This document shows positions 54,214-62,461 of a DNA stretch of 64,000 nt, in pieces. The translations under genes and the position numbers were made by a program. The notes under the pieces were generated by a model that was not told where the DNA came from, did no database searches, and saw only the letters and a list, made by a program, of their open reading frames with translations. The stretch is taken from NCBI GenBank assembly GCA_048500275.1, contig JASNYI010000001.1, forward strand, positions 496,001 to 560,000, read 5' to 3'. The stretch is from UBA5066 sp048500275. GTDB taxonomy: Bacteria > Acidobacteriota > Thermoanaerobaculia > UBA5066. Each line of letters starts with the position of its first letter. Positions within the stretch are counted from its first letter, which is position 1.

Positions 54214-55076
54214 ACGAGGCCGTCCGGCTCCCCGCGGTCGCCGGACTCTTCTACGAAGGCGGCGCGCGGGCGCTCCGGGCGGAGGTCGAGACGCACCTCT
54301 CGGCGGCTCGTACCCCGCGGATTCCCGCGGACGGCTGGCGCGCCCTCCTCCTGCCGCACGCCGGGCACGTCTACTCGGGCCCGGTCTCCGGGGCCGGGGT
54401 CGGGGCTGTCGACCTTCCACGAACGGTCCTCCTCCTCGGCCCGAACCACCACGGCGAGGGGGCCGGCGTCGCCCTCTCCGGCGCCGCGGCCTGGAGGACG
54501 CCCCTCGGAGACGTCCCGCTCGCCCGAGGACTCGTCGAGGAGCTCCTCGCCGCCGAGGCCGGAATCCGGCGGGACGACCGCGCCCACCGCCAGGAGCACT
54601 CGCTCGAGGTGATCCTCCCGTTCCTCCAGGTGTCCCGCGCGGACGTTTCCGTCGCCTGCCTCTCGCTCGGCGAGCCCGACCTCGGGACCTGCCTCGCCGT
54701 CGGCCGCGCCGTGGCGCGGGCGGTCTCTAGCCTCGAGGCCCGGGGAGAGAAGGTCGCCGTCGTCGTGTCGTCGGACCTCAATCACTATCTTCCCCGCGCG
54801 AGGAACCGCGAGAAGGACGACCGCGCCCTCGACGCCCTCCTCGCCGGCGACCCGGCCGAGCTCTTCGACCGGGTCCTCTCGCGGGAGCGGATCTCGATGT
54901 GCGGCGTCCTCCCGGCGACCGCGCTCCTCGAGGCGCTGAAGAGCCTGCCGCCCTCCCGCCCACGCCTCCTCGCGCGAGGGGATTCCGGAGACGCCTTCGG
55001 TGACACGAGCCGGGTCGTCGGCTACGCCGCCGTCATCTGGGAAGCCCGTCGAGAGACGGGAGAAATGGAGAGCTGA
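54210..55076 (+). CDS. MEMO1-family protein (AmmeMemoRadiSam protein B type)
   Basis: 288 residues from a TTG start that overlaps the upstream stop as TTGA. The family pattern is intact: RLPAVAGLFYEGG at the N-terminus, LLLPHAGHVYSGPVSG (metal His), VLLLGPNHHGEGAGVAL, DDRAHRQEHSLEVILPFLQ, VVSSDLNHYLPRARNREKD and the Cys in ISMCGVLPATALLEAL. Structurally this family is related to extradiol dioxygenases. The usual partner AMMECR1 and radical-SAM genes are not in the window. It sits directly before glgA. Confidence 0.88.
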   Translation: MNEAVRLPAVAGLFYEGGARALRAEVETHLSAARTPRIPADGWRALLLPHAGHVYSGPVSGAGVGAVDLPRTVLLLGPNHHGEGAGVALSGAAAWRTPLGDVPLARGLVEELLAAEAGIRRDDRAHRQEHSLEVILPFLQVSRADVSVACLSLGEPDLGTCLAVGRAVARAVSSLEARGEKVAVVVSSDLNHYLPRARNREKDDRALDALLAGDPAELFDRVLSRERISMCGVLPATALLEALKSLPPSRPRLLARGDSGDAFGDTSRVVGYAAVIWEARRETGEMES

Positions 55077-56560
55077 TGCGCGTCGCGAACTTCTCGGCCG
55101 AGGTCTCCCCCTTCGCCAAGACGGGGGGCCTCGGCGACGTCGTCTCGTCCCTCCCGAAGGCCCTCGCTGCGACCGGCCACGACGTGGACGTCTGGGTCCC
55201 GTTCTTCCTCGAGGCGGCCGAGTGGTTCCGCCGGCGAGGGACCTGGCCCGAGCAGGAGATCGAGCCTTTCGACGTCTCGATCCTGGGGGCTACCCACCGC
55301 GTCGGCATCCTCCGCGCGACGCTGCCGGGAACCACCGTCCCGGTCCACTTCGTCGCCCACGACCCTCTCTTCCACCGCCCCGGCGGGATCTACGCGAAGA
55401 ACGAGCACGGCGCCGACGACGGTCTCTGGCGCTTCAGCCTCTTCGTGAGGGCCGCCGTCGAGGCGCTCAAGCGGATGGGCGAGCGGCCGCAGGTGATCCA
55501 CACCCACGACTGGCACCCCGGGCTCGCCCCGATGCTCGGCGCCTGGAGCTCCTGGCGGGACCCGTGGTTCGACGACGTCGCCTCCGTCCTGACGATCCAC
55601 AACGTCGGGTACCAGGGGATCTACGGCCCCGAGCAGCTGCCGGTCCTGGGCCTGCCGCCGGAGACGTGGACCGGAGGCCTCCTCGAGCACGACGGCGCGG
55701 TCAACATGCTGAAGGGGGCGATCGTCGCCGCCGACATGGTCACGACCGTCTCTCCCACCTACGCGTGGGAGGTGAGGTCCCCCGAGGGGGGGGCCGGGCT
55801 CGACGGCGTCCTGCGGCTCAAGGCCGCGAGGCTCACGGGCATCCTGAACGGCATCGACCGGCACGAGTGGAACCCCGAGACCGACCCGCACCTGGCCTCG
55901 CGGTACGGCCTCGACGACCTCCGGGGCAAGCTCGACTGCCGCGGCGAGCTCTGCCGGCTCGCCGGCTTCGAGCCGGCCGACCCGGCGATGATCGTCGGCT
56001 CAGTCGGCCGGCTCGTGCCCCAGAAGGGGTACGACATCCTCCTCGAGGCGGCCCCCGAGCTGATCCGGCGCGGCGTGAGGATCGTCGTCCTAGGCTCCGG
56101 CGAGCCCGCCCTCGAGGGGGCGATGCGCCTCCTCGAGGCGCACTACCCGGCCCGGTTCAAGGGGTTCATCGGCTACGACGACGCCCTCTCCCACAAGGTG
56201 CAGGCCGGGAGCGACGTTCTCGCCATGCCCTCGCGCTACGAACCGTGCGGGCTCACGCAGATGTACGCGCTCGCCTACGGCACGGTCCCGGTCGTGAGGC
56301 GCACCGGGGGGCTGGCCGACTCGATCATCGGCCTCCACGGCGAGAACCTCGACTGGGCGACCGGGTTCCACTTCGACGACCCCTCGCCGCACGCGTTCGC
56401 GGCCGAGGTCCTGCACGCCCAGAGCGTCTTCTTCCACCGCGACGCGTGGGCGCGCCTTCAGAGGAACGGGATGAAGGCCGACTTCTCGTGGGGCCGCTCC
56501 GCCAACGACTACGAGCTCGCCTACCGCCGCGCGCGGGAGGTGCGCGGGCTCCCCTGGTAG
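55076..56560 (+). CDS. glgA: Glycogen synthase, ADP-glucose type (GT5)
   Basis: 494 residues; the ATG overlaps the MEMO-gene stop by one base (TGATG). N-terminal ADP-glucose-binding motif FSAEVSPFAKTGGLGDVVSS, IHTHDWHPGLAPML, TIHNVGYQGIYGPEQL, and in the C-terminal Rossmann domain SVGRLVPQKGYDILLEA, PSRYEPCGLTQMYALAYG and RRTGGLADSI. It elongates alpha-1,4-glucan. No other glg genes are in the window. Confidence 0.95.
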   Translation: MRVANFSAEVSPFAKTGGLGDVVSSLPKALAATGHDVDVWVPFFLEAAEWFRRRGTWPEQEIEPFDVSILGATHRVGILRATLPGTTVPVHFVAHDPLFHRPGGIYAKNEHGADDGLWRFSLFVRAAVEALKRMGERPQVIHTHDWHPGLAPMLGAWSSWRDPWFDDVASVLTIHNVGYQGIYGPEQLPVLGLPPETWTGGLLEHDGAVNMLKGAIVAADMVTTVSPTYAWEVRSPEGGAGLDGVLRLKAARLTGILNGIDRHEWNPETDPHLASRYGLDDLRGKLDCRGELCRLAGFEPADPAMIVGSVGRLVPQKGYDILLEAAPELIRRGVRIVVLGSGEPALEGAMRLLEAHYPARFKGFIGYDDALSHKVQAGSDVLAMPSRYEPCGLTQMYALAYGTVPVVRRTGGLADSIIGLHGENLDWATGFHFDDPSPHAFAAEVLHAQSVFFHRDAWARLQRNGMKADFSWGRSANDYELAYRRAREVRGLPW

Positions 56561-56605
56561 CCCTCCTCCCGCGCCCCGTTCGAAGGGAGGCGCCGGAGGC
56601 GCCGC

Positions 56606-56630
56606 GGGGAGGCTCGAGGCGAGCCTCCCC
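56606..56630. terminator. Hairpin between convergent glgA and suhB-like genes
   Basis: GGGGAGGCTCG-AGG-CGAGCCTCCCC, a perfect 11-bp stem with 3-nt loop, followed by GACTCGTTTC on the plus strand. Probably a shared, bidirectional end signal for glgA and the pyr operon. Confidence 0.65.
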
Positions 56631-56638
56631 GACTCGTT

Positions 56639-57457
56639 TCAGAGATCGGCGTCCCGGATCCCGAGACCCGCGACGAGGGCCGCGAGCGACGCGTGGACCC
56701 CCGGGCCGGCGGCGAGGATGTTCCCGCGCTCCCGCCACGCGCCGCCGCCGTCGAAGTCGGTGACGATCCCCCCCGCCTCCGTCACGAGCACCGCCCCCGC
56801 GGCCGAGTCCCACGGGGAGAGCCCGAGCTCGAAGAAGCCGTCGAAGATCCCGGAGGAGACGTACGCGAGGTCGAGCGCGGCGCTCCCGGCCCGGCGGATC
56901 GACTGCGCCTCGAGGAAGACCGCCCTGAAGACCCTCAGGTAGGTGTCGATCCGCGCCTGGATCCGGAACGGAAAGCCCGTCGCGAGGGCGGCCCCCGCGA
57001 GGCCGGGCCTTCGCGGCACCCGGACCCGGGTCCCGTTCCGGAATGCGCCCGCGCCCTTCTCGGCGACGAAGAGGTCGCGCTTGACCGGGTCGAGGACGAC
57101 GCCGAGGACGAGCTCGCCGCCGCGCCCGCCCGCCGTCCGCCCGATGGAGACGGCCCAGTGCGGGAATCCCCTCACGAAGTTCGCCGTGCCGTCCAGCGGG
57201 TCGACGATCCAGGCGGGGGCGTCGGCGTCGGTGCCCGTCGTTCCCCCCTCCTCCCCGACGAAGAGGTCGCCGGGGAACGCGCCGAGGAGGATCTCCTTCA
57301 CGAGCGCCTCGCTCTCGCGGTCGGCGCGGGAGACGACGTCGTTCCGCCCCTTCTCCTCGACCTCCGACGGGTCGAGCGAGCCGAAGTGCCCGAGGAGGAG
57401 GTCGCCTGCGCGCCGGGCCGCCTCCACCGCGGTGTCCAGGGCGCGCGCGGCGGACAT
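56639..57457 (-). CDS. Inositol monophosphatase family protein (SuhB-like)
   Basis: 272 residues from ATG 57457, overlapping the receiver gene stop by 1 nt (TGATG). Metal-site motifs: FVGEEGGTTG, IVDPLDGTANFVRGFPHW and LSPWDSAAGAVLVTEAGG. Members hydrolyse inositol-1-phosphate or related phosphates (fructose-1,6-bisphosphate, PAP); SuhB also assists rRNA antitermination. Last gene of the pyr operon. Confidence 0.9.
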   Translation of the reverse strand: MSAARALDTAVEAARRAGDLLLGHFGSLDPSEVEEKGRNDVVSRADRESEALVKEILLGAFPGDLFVGEEGGTTGTDADAPAWIVDPLDGTANFVRGFPHWAVSIGRTAGGRGGELVLGVVLDPVKRDLFVAEKGAGAFRNGTRVRVPRRPGLAGAALATGFPFRIQARIDTYLRVFRAVFLEAQSIRRAGSAALDLAYVSSGIFDGFFELGLSPWDSAAGAVLVTEAGGIVTDFDGGGAWRERGNILAAGPGVHASLAALVAGLGIRDADL

Positions 57458-57867
57458 CAGTGCCGCCGGATGACGCTGTCGAGGATCATCAGGAAGGCGC
57501 TCTGCTGCTGGGCCTCGGTCTTGTTGATCACGGCGAGGCAGGCCCCCTGGGGAAAGAGGCGGTGGAGCTCGTCCGCGTCGTGGCCCGAGACGATCACGAT
57601 CCTCTTCTCGCTCACGCCGCGCTCCTTCGCGAGCCTCGCGACCGAGCGGCCGTCGAGGACCGGCATCTCGAGGTCGACGAGGAGGAGGTCGACCCCGGGG
57701 CCGAGGTGCGAGAGGGCGGTCACCGGGTCCTGGTAGGCCTCGAAGGCGACCTTCTCTCCGTAGCGCTCCGCGAGGATCGCCCGCCACGACGCGGCGTAGG
57801 CGGGCGAGTCGTCGACGAGGACGACGCGTTTGAGGACGGGCGCGGCAGGGGGACCGGTCTCGGGCAC
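57457..57867 (-). CDS. Stand-alone response regulator receiver domain
   Basis: 136 residues from GTG 57867. A single REC domain: acidic pair in RVVLVDDSPAYAASWR, phospho-acceptor Asp in LLLVDLEMPVLDGRSVARLA, and Lys in AVINKTEAQQQSAF, with IVIVSGHDADEL between. It has no output domain. Co-transcribed between pyrC (41 nt) and the suhB-like gene (1-nt overlap). No histidine kinase is nearby; its partner is unknown. Confidence 0.88.
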   Translation of the reverse strand: MPETGPPAAPVLKRVVLVDDSPAYAASWRAILAERYGEKVAFEAYQDPVTALSHLGPGVDLLLVDLEMPVLDGRSVARLAKERGVSEKRIVIVSGHDADELHRLFPQGACLAVINKTEAQQQSAFLMILDSVIRRH

Positions 57868-57908
57868 GGTGGGCGGGAGTCTCTGGCGGGGCGCCGGGGG
57901 ACCCGGCC

Positions 57909-59225
57909 TCAGCCGGCCTTGCCGGCCGCGGGGGGAGCCCCGAAGCGGTGGACCTCGCGGCCTGCGCAGAACGTCCGTTCGACCCTGCCGCGAAGCGTTC
58001 GGCCGGCCCAGGGGGAGTTCGCGGAGAGCGACCGGAACGACGCGTACGTCGTCGAGCGCGAGGTCGAGAAGAGGACGACGTCGGCCGGGGCCCCTTCCGC
58101 GAGGGTCCCGTAGGGGAGGCCGAAGAGGCGTGCGGGGGCCGTGGACATCGCCTCGACGAGCCGCGAGAGGGAGACGAGGCGGGGGGCGACGAGGGCGTCG
58201 ACGAGGACCGAGAGCGCCGTCTCGAGGCCGGTGACGCCGAACGGGGCCGCCGCGAACTCCATCGCCTTCTCGTCGGCGTGGTGCGGGGCGTGGTCCGTCG
58301 CGACGCAGTCGATCGTGCCGTCGGCGAGGCCCGAGACGAGCGCCTGTCTGTCGGCCTCGTCGCGCAGGGGCGGGTTCATCTTGTAGTGCGTGTCGTAGCC
58401 GGAGCGGGCGAGGTCCTCGTCGGTCAGCGTGAGGTGGTGGGGCGTCACCTCGCAGCTCACGGGGGCCTTCGCGGCGCGGGCGCGACGGATCGCCGCGAGG
58501 CTCTCGCGGACGGAGACGTGCGCCACGTGGAGGCGCGCACCCGTGAGGGCCGCCAGCTCGACGTCGCGGGCCACCATCGTCGACTCGGCGACCGCGGGCC
58601 AGCCCGGGAGCCCGAGGCGGGTCGAGGCCCACCCCTCGTTCATCTGGCCGCCCGCGACGAGGTTCGGGTCCTCCTCGTGGACGACGACGGGCAGATCGAA
58701 CATCGACGCGTACTCGAGGGCCCGACGCATCAGGTCGGCATTCGCGATCGGCCGGCCGTCGTCGGAGATCGCGACGATCCCCTCCGCCTTCATCAGGCCG
58801 ATCTCCGCGAGCGCGACGCCCTTCTGCCCCTTCGACACCGCGCCGATGGGGAGGACGCGAACGCGCGCCGTCTCGCGGATCCGCCTCTGGACGAACGACG
58901 CGGTCGGGGCGTCGTCGATCACGGGGTCCGTGTTCGGCATGCAGCAGACGGTCGTGAAGCCGCCCGCCGCCGCCGCCTCGGAGCCGGAGGCGATCGTCTC
59001 CTTCCACTCGAAGCCGGGCTCGCGGAAGTGGACGTGGAGGTCGACGAACCCGGGGGCGACGACGAGGCCGGAGGCGTCGACGACGACGGCCCCCTGCGGC
59101 GGGGCGATCCGCTCGTCGACCTTCGCGACGACGCCCCCCTCGAGGAGGACGTCGAGCGTGGCGTCGAGGCCGCGCGAGGGGTCGACGACCCGGCCGCCTG
59201 CGATCAGGACGGGGGTGTCATTCAT
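57909..59225 (-). CDS. pyrC: Dihydroorotase
   Basis: 438 residues, overlapping pyrB by 8 nt. Amidohydrolase TIM barrel with zinc ligands in PGFVDLHVHFREPGFEWKET, GGFTTVCCMPNTDPVIDD, LHVAHVSVRESL, SCEVTPHHLTLTDEDL and the catalytic Asp in CVATDHAPHHADEK. It cyclises carbamoyl-aspartate to dihydroorotate. Third gene of pyrR-pyrB-pyrC. Confidence 0.95.
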   Translation of the reverse strand: MNDTPVLIAGGRVVDPSRGLDATLDVLLEGGVVAKVDERIAPPQGAVVVDASGLVVAPGFVDLHVHFREPGFEWKETIASGSEAAAAGGFTTVCCMPNTDPVIDDAPTASFVQRRIRETARVRVLPIGAVSKGQKGVALAEIGLMKAEGIVAISDDGRPIANADLMRRALEYASMFDLPVVVHEEDPNLVAGGQMNEGWASTRLGLPGWPAVAESTMVARDVELAALTGARLHVAHVSVRESLAAIRRARAAKAPVSCEVTPHHLTLTDEDLARSGYDTHYKMNPPLRDEADRQALVSGLADGTIDCVATDHAPHHADEKAMEFAAAPFGVTGLETALSVLVDALVAPRLVSLSRLVEAMSTAPARLFGLPYGTLAEGAPADVVLFSTSRSTTYASFRSLSANSPWAGRTLRGRVERTFCAGREVHRFGAPPAAGKAG

Positions 59226-60180
59226 CTCCGCTCGCTCCGATCAGGAGGTACAGCACGGCCATCCGCACCGACACGCCCGCCTCGACCTGGTCGAGGATGA
59301 CCGATCCGGGACCGTCGGCGACGGAGGAGTCGATCTCGACGCCGCGGTTCATCGGACCGGGGTGCATGACGATGGCGTCCGGGCGCGCCAGCTTGCGGCG
59401 CTCGGGGGTCAGCCCGAAGAGCTCGAAGTACTCGCGGTCGGACGGGAAACCGAGGCCGCCGCCCCGCTCCTTCTGAACGCGCAGCATCATGACGACGTCG
59501 GCCCCGTCGACGGCTTCCTCGATTCGCGTCACGACGCGGGCGCCGGTCCGCTCGATCTCGGGCGGCAGGAGCGTGCGGGGACCGGCCAGCGTCACCTGGG
59601 CTCCCATCTTCGGAAGGAGCGCGAGGTTCGAGCGGGCGACCCGGCTGAAGCGGACGTCGCCGCAGATCGCGACCCGCAGCCCCTCGAGCCTCCCCTTGGC
59701 CCTGCGCATCGTGAAGGCGTCGAGGAGGGCCTGCGTCGGGTGCGCGTGCGTCCCGTCGCCGGCGTTGATGACCGCGCACTTCAGCCTCTTGGCGAGGAAG
59801 TGGGGCGCGCCGGAGGCCTGGTGGCGGATGACGATCGCGTCGGGCGCCATCGCCTCGAGGTTCCGGCAGGTGTCGAGGAGCGTCTCCCCCTTGGCGGCCG
59901 ACGAGGTGGCCGCGGCGAAGGAGATCGAGTCGGCCGTGAGGCGCCGCTCGGCGATCTCGAAGGAGAAGCGGGTCCGCGTCGAGTTCTCGTAGAAGAGGTT
60001 CGCGACGAGCCGGCCCCGGAGGGTCGGCACCTTCTTGATCGTCCGCTTGTTGATCTCGTCCATCGACTCGGCCGTGTCCAGGATGGCCTGGATCTCGGAC
60101 TTCGTGAGCGACTCGATGTCGAGGAGGTCCTTCTTCGTGAAGGAGGCGGGGTCGGCCGTGGTTTCGGGCTTCCTGCTCAC
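59218..60180 (-). CDS. pyrB: Aspartate carbamoyltransferase catalytic subunit
   Basis: 320 residues from GTG 60180, overlapping pyrR by 4 nt (GTGA). Motifs: carbamoyl-phosphate site LFYENSTRTRFSFEIAE, the SSAAKGETLLDT loop, IVIRHQASGAP, INAGDGTHAHPTQALLDAF and VMHPGPMNRGVEID. It joins carbamoyl phosphate to aspartate. No PyrI regulatory subunit is nearby, so it is probably the class with catalytic trimers (or trimers bound to PyrC). Confidence 0.95.
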   Translation of the reverse strand: MSRKPETTADPASFTKKDLLDIESLTKSEIQAILDTAESMDEINKRTIKKVPTLRGRLVANLFYENSTRTRFSFEIAERRLTADSISFAAATSSAAKGETLLDTCRNLEAMAPDAIVIRHQASGAPHFLAKRLKCAVINAGDGTHAHPTQALLDAFTMRRAKGRLEGLRVAICGDVRFSRVARSNLALLPKMGAQVTLAGPRTLLPPEIERTGARVVTRIEEAVDGADVVMMLRVQKERGGGLGFPSDREYFELFGLTPERRKLARPDAIVMHPGPMNRGVEIDSSVADGPGSVILDQVEAGVSVRMAVLYLLIGASGDE

Positions 60181-60896
60181 CGCTTCCCGCGGGCGCGCCC
60201 CTTCGGGGCGGCCTTCCCGGCCGCGCTCCGGGCGGCCTTCTTCTTCGGGGCTGCCTTGACGGGGGCCTTCCTGGCCGGCAGCTTCGCCGGGGCCTTCTTC
60301 CCGGTCTTCCTCGCCGTCTTCGGAGGCGCCTGCGGCTCGGCGTGCCGGTCGAGGAGCCACACGTCGTCCTCCCCGTCCGTCTCGCGAAACGTCACCGAGA
60401 CGACCTCCGAGGCGGAGGTGGAGATCCGCTTGCCGACGAGCTGCGCTTCGATCGGAAGCTCGCGGCGCCCGCGGTCGACGAGGACGGCGAGCAGGATCCG
60501 ACGCGGGCGGCCGAAATCGAGGATCGCGTCGATCGCCGCACGGACCGTCCGGCCGGTGTAGAGGACGTCGTCGCAGAGGACGATCGTCTTCGTCTCGACC
60601 GGGAAGGAGATGTCGGTCCGCTTGAGGACCGGCGACGAAGCGACCGTCGTCAGGTCGTCGCGGTAGAGCGTGATGTCGAGGAGCCCCACGGGGACCCGGA
60701 CCCCCTCGGCCTTCTCGATCTCGAGGGCGAGCCGGCGGGCCAGCGGGACGCCGCGCGTCCGGATGCCGACGAGCGCGAAGCCCTCGACTCCCCCCGCCGC
60801 CTCGACGACCTCGCGGGCCATCCGGGCGACGACGCGGGCCATGCCGGCGGGATCCATCAACCGGAGCTTGCGGAAGGTGCCGTTCGCTTCGCCCAT
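60177..60896 (-). CDS. pyrR: PyrR pyrimidine regulator / UPRTase with basic H1-like tail
   Basis: 239 residues against about 180 in typical PyrR. The core (about 1-185) is a type I PRTase with the PRPP loop TIVLCDDVLYTGRTVRAAID, LVGIRTRGVPLARRLA, VGLLDITLYRDDL and RRELPIEAQLVGK. After residue 185 comes a tail of about 54 residues that is almost only Lys, Ala, Pro and Arg (PPKTARKTGKKAPAK, KKKAARSAAGKAAP), like histone H1. PyrR binds pyr mRNA and senses UMP/PRPP. The transcript leader here is only about 10 nt, too short for the usual attenuator, so regulation must differ. First gene of the pyr operon. Confidence 0.93.
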   Translation of the reverse strand: MGEANGTFRKLRLMDPAGMARVVARMAREVVEAAGGVEGFALVGIRTRGVPLARRLALEIEKAEGVRVPVGLLDITLYRDDLTTVASSPVLKRTDISFPVETKTIVLCDDVLYTGRTVRAAIDAILDFGRPRRILLAVLVDRGRRELPIEAQLVGKRISTSASEVVSVTFRETDGEDDVWLLDRHAEPQAPPKTARKTGKKAPAKLPARKAPVKAAPKKKAARSAAGKAAPKGRARGKR

Positions 60897-60912
60897 CGTC
60901 CGAACCGGCGGG

Positions 60913-60941
60913 ACAGTACACGCGCGGACCCCCGTCGTCAA
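60913..60941 (-). promoter_or_regulatory. Putative promoter of the pyrRBC operon
   Basis: TTGACG (60936-60941) and TACTGT (60913-60918) with a 17-bp spacer on the minus strand. The transcript would begin near 60906, about 10 nt before the pyrR ATG, leaving no room for an attenuator. Confidence 0.5.
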
Positions 60942-60964
60942 CGCGCGTTGATGACCTCGGGCGG

Positions 60965-61290
60965 GTGCGCGAGACAAGCCCTCGACCCGCCGCGGATCGC
61001 CGGGCGACGCCTCGGGAGGATGCCTTCGCCTTCGCGCTCCCCCTCGCAAGAATCGCGATCCTCCTCTTCGTGGCCCGGAGCAGCCCTCTCCCCCTCGACG
61101 ACGCCGCGACGTTCTTCCTCCACGGCGCCCTGCAGGACGGCGCGGCGGGGGCTCCTTCGCGAAGTCGGCGGACGCCCGGTCGCTCCTCCGGCTCGCGGCC
61201 TTCCTCTCGGCCGGCACGCTGGCCGCGGTCCTCGGTGCGAAGGTCTTCCGCGGCACGCCACGGTCTATCCGCCCCGAACGTCGGCGGAAT
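60965..61290 (+). pseudogene. Probable frameshifted small membrane/exported protein gene
   Basis: No intact gene fits the 430 bp between pyrR and queA, but coding-like, C/G-ending codons run in one frame from about 60965 (GTG) to 61145, encoding FALPLARIAILLFVARSS and DDAATFFLHGALQDGAA. They continue one frame over after the GGGGG run at 61147-61151 as FAKSADARSLLRLAAFLSAG and TLAAVLGAKVFRG. A second shift near 61255 may join the frame of queA. Either a decayed gene or one or two indel errors at homopolymers. No family recognised; end uncertain. Confidence 0.4.
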
Positions 61291-61373
61291 GGGCGCTCGG
61301 CAGGGAGCCCCTCTTCGGGGACCGACCTCCGCCGGGCGGTGACGGGCCCGCCGGGAACCGCCACAATCCTCCC

Positions 61374-62408
61374 GTGGACGTCTCCGACTTCGATTTCGAC
61401 CTGCCTCCGGAGGCCATCGCCCAGCGCCCGGCGCCGCGCGGCACCTCGCGCCTGATGACGCTCGACCGCGCGACCGGCGCGACCGCGCACCGGAGCGTCG
61501 CCGACCTGCCGACCCTCCTCCGGCCCGGCGACCTCCTCGTCGTCAACGACACGCGGGTCGTCCCGGCCCGCCTCTTCGGCGTCGACGCCGAGGGACGGCG
61601 AACGGAATTCCTCCTCGTCGAGAAGTCCGGCGACCCGGCGGCGTGGGACTGCCTCGCCAGGCCAGGCCGCCGCGCGAAGCCGGGCCGTTCCTTCGACTTC
61701 GGTGCGGGGCTCCTCGGAACCGTGACCGGGAAGGGAGATTCGGGCCACTACCGCGTCACCTTCTCGGGGACCCCGCTCGAGGCGGCCCTGCCGCGCGTCG
61801 GCACGACGCCCCTCCCCCCCTACATCCACCGGGAGGGGGGCGTCGCAGACGCACGCGACGCGGAGGACTACCAGACCGTCTACGCGCGCGAGCCGGGCGC
61901 CATCGCCGCCCCGACCGCCGGCCTCCACCTGACGCCCGAGATGCTCGACGCGCTGCGGGGCCTCGGAGTGGAGACGGCCGCCGTGACGCTCCACGTCGGA
62001 ATCGGGACGTTCAAGCCCGTGAAGGCCGAGCGCGTCGAGGAGCACCGTATGGACGCGGAACGCGGCGTCGTCCCCGAGGCGACCGCCGCCGCCGTGGGGC
62101 GCGCGAGGGCGGAGGGGCGCAGGGTGGTGGCGGTCGGGACGACGAGCGTGCGGACGCTCGAGGCGTCCGCACGAGAGAACGGGGGACGCGTCGTTCCCGG
62201 ACCCCTGGAGACGCGCCTCTTCCTCGTCCCGGGAGCGGAGTTCCACGTCGTCGACGCCCTCCTGACGAACTTCCATCTGCCACGCTCGACCCTCCTGATG
62301 CTCGTCAGCGCGTTCGCAGGACGCGAGAGGGTCCTCGCGGCCTACCGCGAGGCGGTCTCCTCCGGATACCGCTTCTTCTCCTACGGTGACGCGATGCTCG
62401 TCGCCTGA
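61374..62408 (+). CDS. queA: S-adenosylmethionine:tRNA ribosyltransferase-isomerase
   Basis: 344 residues from GTG 61374. Starts with DFDFDLPPEAIAQRPAPRG typical of QueA, then LPTLLRPGDLLVVNDTRVVP, TPLPPYIHR, DYQTVYAREPGAIAAPTAGLH in part, VTLHVGIGTFKPVKAE, VVAVGTTSVRTLE and the end FHLPRSTLLMLVSAFAGR. It adds the cyclopentene ring precursor in queuosine synthesis at tRNA wobble position 34. tgt and other que genes are not in view. Confidence 0.94.
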   Translation: MDVSDFDFDLPPEAIAQRPAPRGTSRLMTLDRATGATAHRSVADLPTLLRPGDLLVVNDTRVVPARLFGVDAEGRRTEFLLVEKSGDPAAWDCLARPGRRAKPGRSFDFGAGLLGTVTGKGDSGHYRVTFSGTPLEAALPRVGTTPLPPYIHREGGVADARDAEDYQTVYAREPGAIAAPTAGLHLTPEMLDALRGLGVETAAVTLHVGIGTFKPVKAERVEEHRMDAERGVVPEATAAAVGRARAEGRRVVAVGTTSVRTLEASARENGGRVVPGPLETRLFLVPGAEFHVVDALLTNFHLPRSTLLMLVSAFAGRERVLAAYREAVSSGYRFFSYGDAMLVA

Positions 62409-62461
62409 GCCGGAACGGCAGGGAGCCGGCGCCGCCGCAACGGCCCGACGTGCCCCGCGAC

